Origin: Flavimobilis sp052324925
Lineage (GTDB): Bacteria; Actinomycetota; Actinomycetes; Actinomycetales; Cellulomonadaceae
NCBI GenBank assembly: GCA_052324925.1
Contig: JBQPRE010000003.1
DNA length: 64,000 bases
Direction: 5' to 3' (one strand)
Below, piece by piece: positions 62,002-64,000 of this stretch. Positions within the stretch are counted from its first letter, which is position 1. Each line of letters begins with the position of its first letter. Both the position numbers and the translations under genes were made by a program. A model generated the notes under the pieces. The model saw only the letters and a list, made by a program, of their open reading frames with translations, did not search any database and was not told where the DNA came from.

Positions 62002-64000
62002 ATGACCGCAACGCCCCTCGACGCGACCAACCCTCTCGCGCACCCCTCGTCCCTGCCCTACGGCCTGCCAGACTTCGCCAGCATCCGCCACGAGCACCTC
62101 GCGCCGGCGATCCGCGCGGGCATGGCCGCGGAGCGTGCCGAGGTCGACGCGATCGTCGCGGACCCGGCGGCACCCGATCTCAGCAACACGCTCGAGGCGC
62201 TCGAGCGTTCGGGCGAGGTGCTCCACAGAGCCCTGGTCATCCTTGATCTTCTGCTCGGGGCGGACTCGACCGACGCCCTCGAGGCCCTCGAGGAAGAGGT
62301 GACTCCTGAGCTCTCGGCGCATCACGACGCGATCGCGATGCACGTCGGGCTCCACGAGCGCGTCGCGGCCCTTGCCGCGCGCATCGACGACGGTGAGATC
62401 GAGGCGAGCGACGCCGACCGTCGTGCGGTCGACACGCTCCTGCGGGACTTCCGCCGGGCGGGCGTCCACCTGCCCGAGACCGATCAGGCGGCGTTGCGGG
62501 CGTTCAACTCGCGCATCGCCGAGCTTGAGGCTGCATTCGGGCGGCACGTGCTTGCGTCCGGCAACGAGGGCGCGGTTCTTGTCCGTGACCTTGCCGAGCT
62601 CGACGGTCTGGCCCCCGACGCGGTCGCCGCGGCCGAGGCCGCCGCTCGCGAGGCGGGCCACGCGGAGGGCTGGCTGCTCACGTTGCAGCTGCCGACCGAG
62701 CAGGGCGTGCTCAGCTCGCTCACGAACCGCAGCGTGCGCGCCCGCGTGCACGCGGCGTCGGTGACGCGCGGGACCCATGAGGGTTCGGATTCGCGGGCGA
62801 CCCTGCTCGAGCTCGTGCGCCTGCGCGCCGAGCGTGCGCAGCTGCTCGGGCTGCGCGACCACGCCTCCTACGCGACCGAGGACGCGACCGCGGGCACGCC
62901 CGAGGCCGTGGCCCAGATGCTCGAGCCCCTCGTGCCGCGCGCCCTGGCGAACGCGCGCGCGGAGCGCGCGGACCTCGTCGCAGCGCTCGCTGAGGACACG
63001 GGCGCGACCGACCTCGCCCCCTCGGACCGCGCGTACTACGCCGAGCACGTGCGACGTGCACGGTACGCGCTCGACGACGCTGCGCTGCGCCCCTACCTCG
63101 AGCTCGACAGCGTTCTCACGCACGGTGTCTTTGCTGCGGCCCACGAGCTGTTCGGCATCACGCTCGTCGAGCGCCACGACCTTGTCGGCTACCACCCCGA
63201 GGTGCGCGTGTGGGAGGTGCTCGACTCCGACGGCTCGGGGCTCGGACTCTTCCTCGGCGACTTCTTCACGCGTCCCTCCAAGCGCGGCGGTGCGTGGATG
63301 GATCACCTCGTCGACCAGAACCACCTGCTGGGCCAGCGGCCGGTCGTCTTCAACGTCCTCAACATCCCGCGCCCGGCTCCGGGAGAACCGGCGCTCCTCA
63401 CGTGGGACGAGGTCATCACGGCATTCCACGAGTTCGGGCACGCGCTTCACGGACTGTTCTCCGACGTCCGTCTGCCGTCGCAGTCAGGCACGAACGTTCC
63501 GCGCGACTTCGTCGAGTACCCCTCGCAGGTCAACGAGATGTGGGCGTGGCACCCGGACCTGCTTGCGCGGTACGCGCGCCACCACCTCACGGGTGAGGTG
63601 CTCCCGTCCGAGCTCGTGGCGACCCTGCTCGCCGCACGCGGCGAGGGCGAGGGATTTGCGACGACCGAGTATCTGGGGGCGGCTCTGCTCGACCAGGCCT
63701 GGCACCGGCTCACGCCCGACGAGGTTCCGGCTTCGCCTGACGAGGTCGAGGCGTTCGAGGACCGTGCTCTGCGTTCGCTCGGTCTCGATCCCGAGCTCGT
63801 TCCGCCGCGCTACCGCTCGACCTACTTCAACCACGTGTTCGCGGGGGGATATTCGGCCTCGTACTACGGCTACATCTGGTCCGAGGTGCTCGACGCCGAC
63901 ACGGTCACGTGGTTCGAGGAGAACGGTGGGCTCACGCGCGAGAACGGCGAACGGTTCCGGCGCGGGCTGCTTGCGCTCGGCGACTCGACCGACCCCGTGG
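62002..64000 (+). CDS. M3-family oligopeptidase / dipeptidyl carboxypeptidase (3' truncated by window)
   Basis: The first 666 residues of a zinc peptidase of family M3. The HEFGH motif is at residues 476-480 (ITAFHEFGHALHGLFSDVRL) with the third ligand in PSQVNEMWAWHP. SLTNRSVRARVHAASVTRGT and YHPEVRVWEV are family blocks. The C-terminal FNHVFAGGYSASYYGYIWSE is present, so only ~15-25 residues are missing. It trims short peptides in the cytosol. ATG start at 62002 with GAGACT six bases upstream. Confidence 0.93.
   Translation, partial: MTATPLDATNPLAHPSSLPYGLPDFASIRHEHLAPAIRAGMAAERAEVDAIVADPAAPDLSNTLEALERSGEVLHRALVILDLLLGADSTDALEALEEEVTPELSAHHDAIAMHVGLHERVAALAARIDDGEIEASDADRRAVDTLLRDFRRAGVHLPETDQAALRAFNSRIAELEAAFGRHVLASGNEGAVLVRDLAELDGLAPDAVAAAEAAAREAGHAEGWLLTLQLPTEQGVLSSLTNRSVRARVHAASVTRGTHEGSDSRATLLELVRLRAERAQLLGLRDHASYATEDATAGTPEAVAQMLEPLVPRALANARAERADLVAALAEDTGATDLAPSDRAYYAEHVRRARYALDDAALRPYLELDSVLTHGVFAAAHELFGITLVERHDLVGYHPEVRVWEVLDSDGSGLGLFLGDFFTRPSKRGGAWMDHLVDQNHLLGQRPVVFNVLNIPRPAPGEPALLTWDEVITAFHEFGHALHGLFSDVRLPSQSGTNVPRDFVEYPSQVNEMWAWHPDLLARYARHHLTGEVLPSELVATLLAARGEGEGFATTEYLGAALLDQAWHRLTPDEVPASPDEVEAFEDRALRSLGLDPELVPPRYRSTYFNHVFAGGYSASYYGYIWSEVLDADTVTWFEENGGLTRENGERFRRGLLALGDSTDPV

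Overview
The window looks like chromosomal DNA of a high-GC Gram-positive bacterium of the class Actinomycetes, most likely order Micrococcales (Cellulomonas/Oerskovia/Sanguibacter-like). Four things point there: very strong G/C bias at third codon positions; frequent GTG starts and many ATGA/GTGA stop-start overlaps; InhA-type FabI, ImuA'/ImuB/DnaE2, TlyA, SteA/SteB and a SufR-led suf operon; and gene orders matching Mycobacterium tuberculosis Rv1691-Rv1700, Rv1456c-Rv1466, Rv1483-Rv1484 and Rv1487-Rv1488. The genus is inference; no species can be named from the sequence alone.

Layout. 1-350: end of an rRNA operon (23S tail, 5S, terminator). 0.5-15.9 kb: a long plus-strand block with an RGG-repeat/TPR protein, HAD phosphatase, small protein, TlyA, NAD kinase, RecN, SteA, SteB, an MraY-like protein, MurJ, a glycosyltransferase, CTP synthase and a NUDIX hydrolase. 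16.0-18.8 kb (minus): heme A synthase and an ABC exporter. 19.1-25.9 kb: SufR-SufB-SufD-Rieske protein-SufC-SufS-SufU-SufT-like, the Fe-S cluster machine. 26.0-29.0 kb (minus): zinc metallopeptidase and a biotin ECF transporter (BioY-EcfA-EcfT). 29.1-34.5 kb: ABC-F ATPase, SURF1 and two small genes (minus), then FabG-FabI and a SixA-type phosphatase. 34.6-40 kb: SerB, divergent GlgC/GlgA, and a two-component system. 40.2-47.4 kb: lone ABC ATPase, NfeD/SPFH pair, MFS transporter, SpoU methyltransferase, YbdK-like ligase, GNAT and PEBP proteins. 47.5-50.9 kb: metal P-type ATPase plus HMA chaperone, divergent from a Crp/Fnr regulator. 51-57 kb: the SOS mutasome ImuA'-ImuB-DnaE2 behind a perfect SOS box. 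57.1-60.0 kb: tandem tRNA-Leu genes and a small inserted element. 60.2-64 kb: a GAF/PP2C phosphatase and an M3 peptidase cut by the window end.

Most of this is conserved core genome. The accessory exception is 57.32-60.02 kb. The second tRNA-Leu gene is separated from its apparent terminator by about 2.7 kb. That insert is bounded by a 17-bp copy of the tRNA 3' end, and both ends carry nearly the same GGGGAA-N2-TTCCCC inverted repeat. It encodes a winged-helix, replication-initiator-like protein next to iteron-like repeats, a 45-residue CxxC microprotein and a 115-residue CxxC protein, but no recognisable integrase. It is the best candidate here for an undescribed mobile system, probably non-autonomous or decayed.

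A second genome-wide theme is leaderless expression. At about 15 transcription-unit starts a TANNNT-like hexamer lies only 5-8 nt before the ATG/GTG, with no ribosome binding site. The only clear extended Shine-Dalgarno sequences of the form AAAGGAGG belong to the two small genes of the inserted element.
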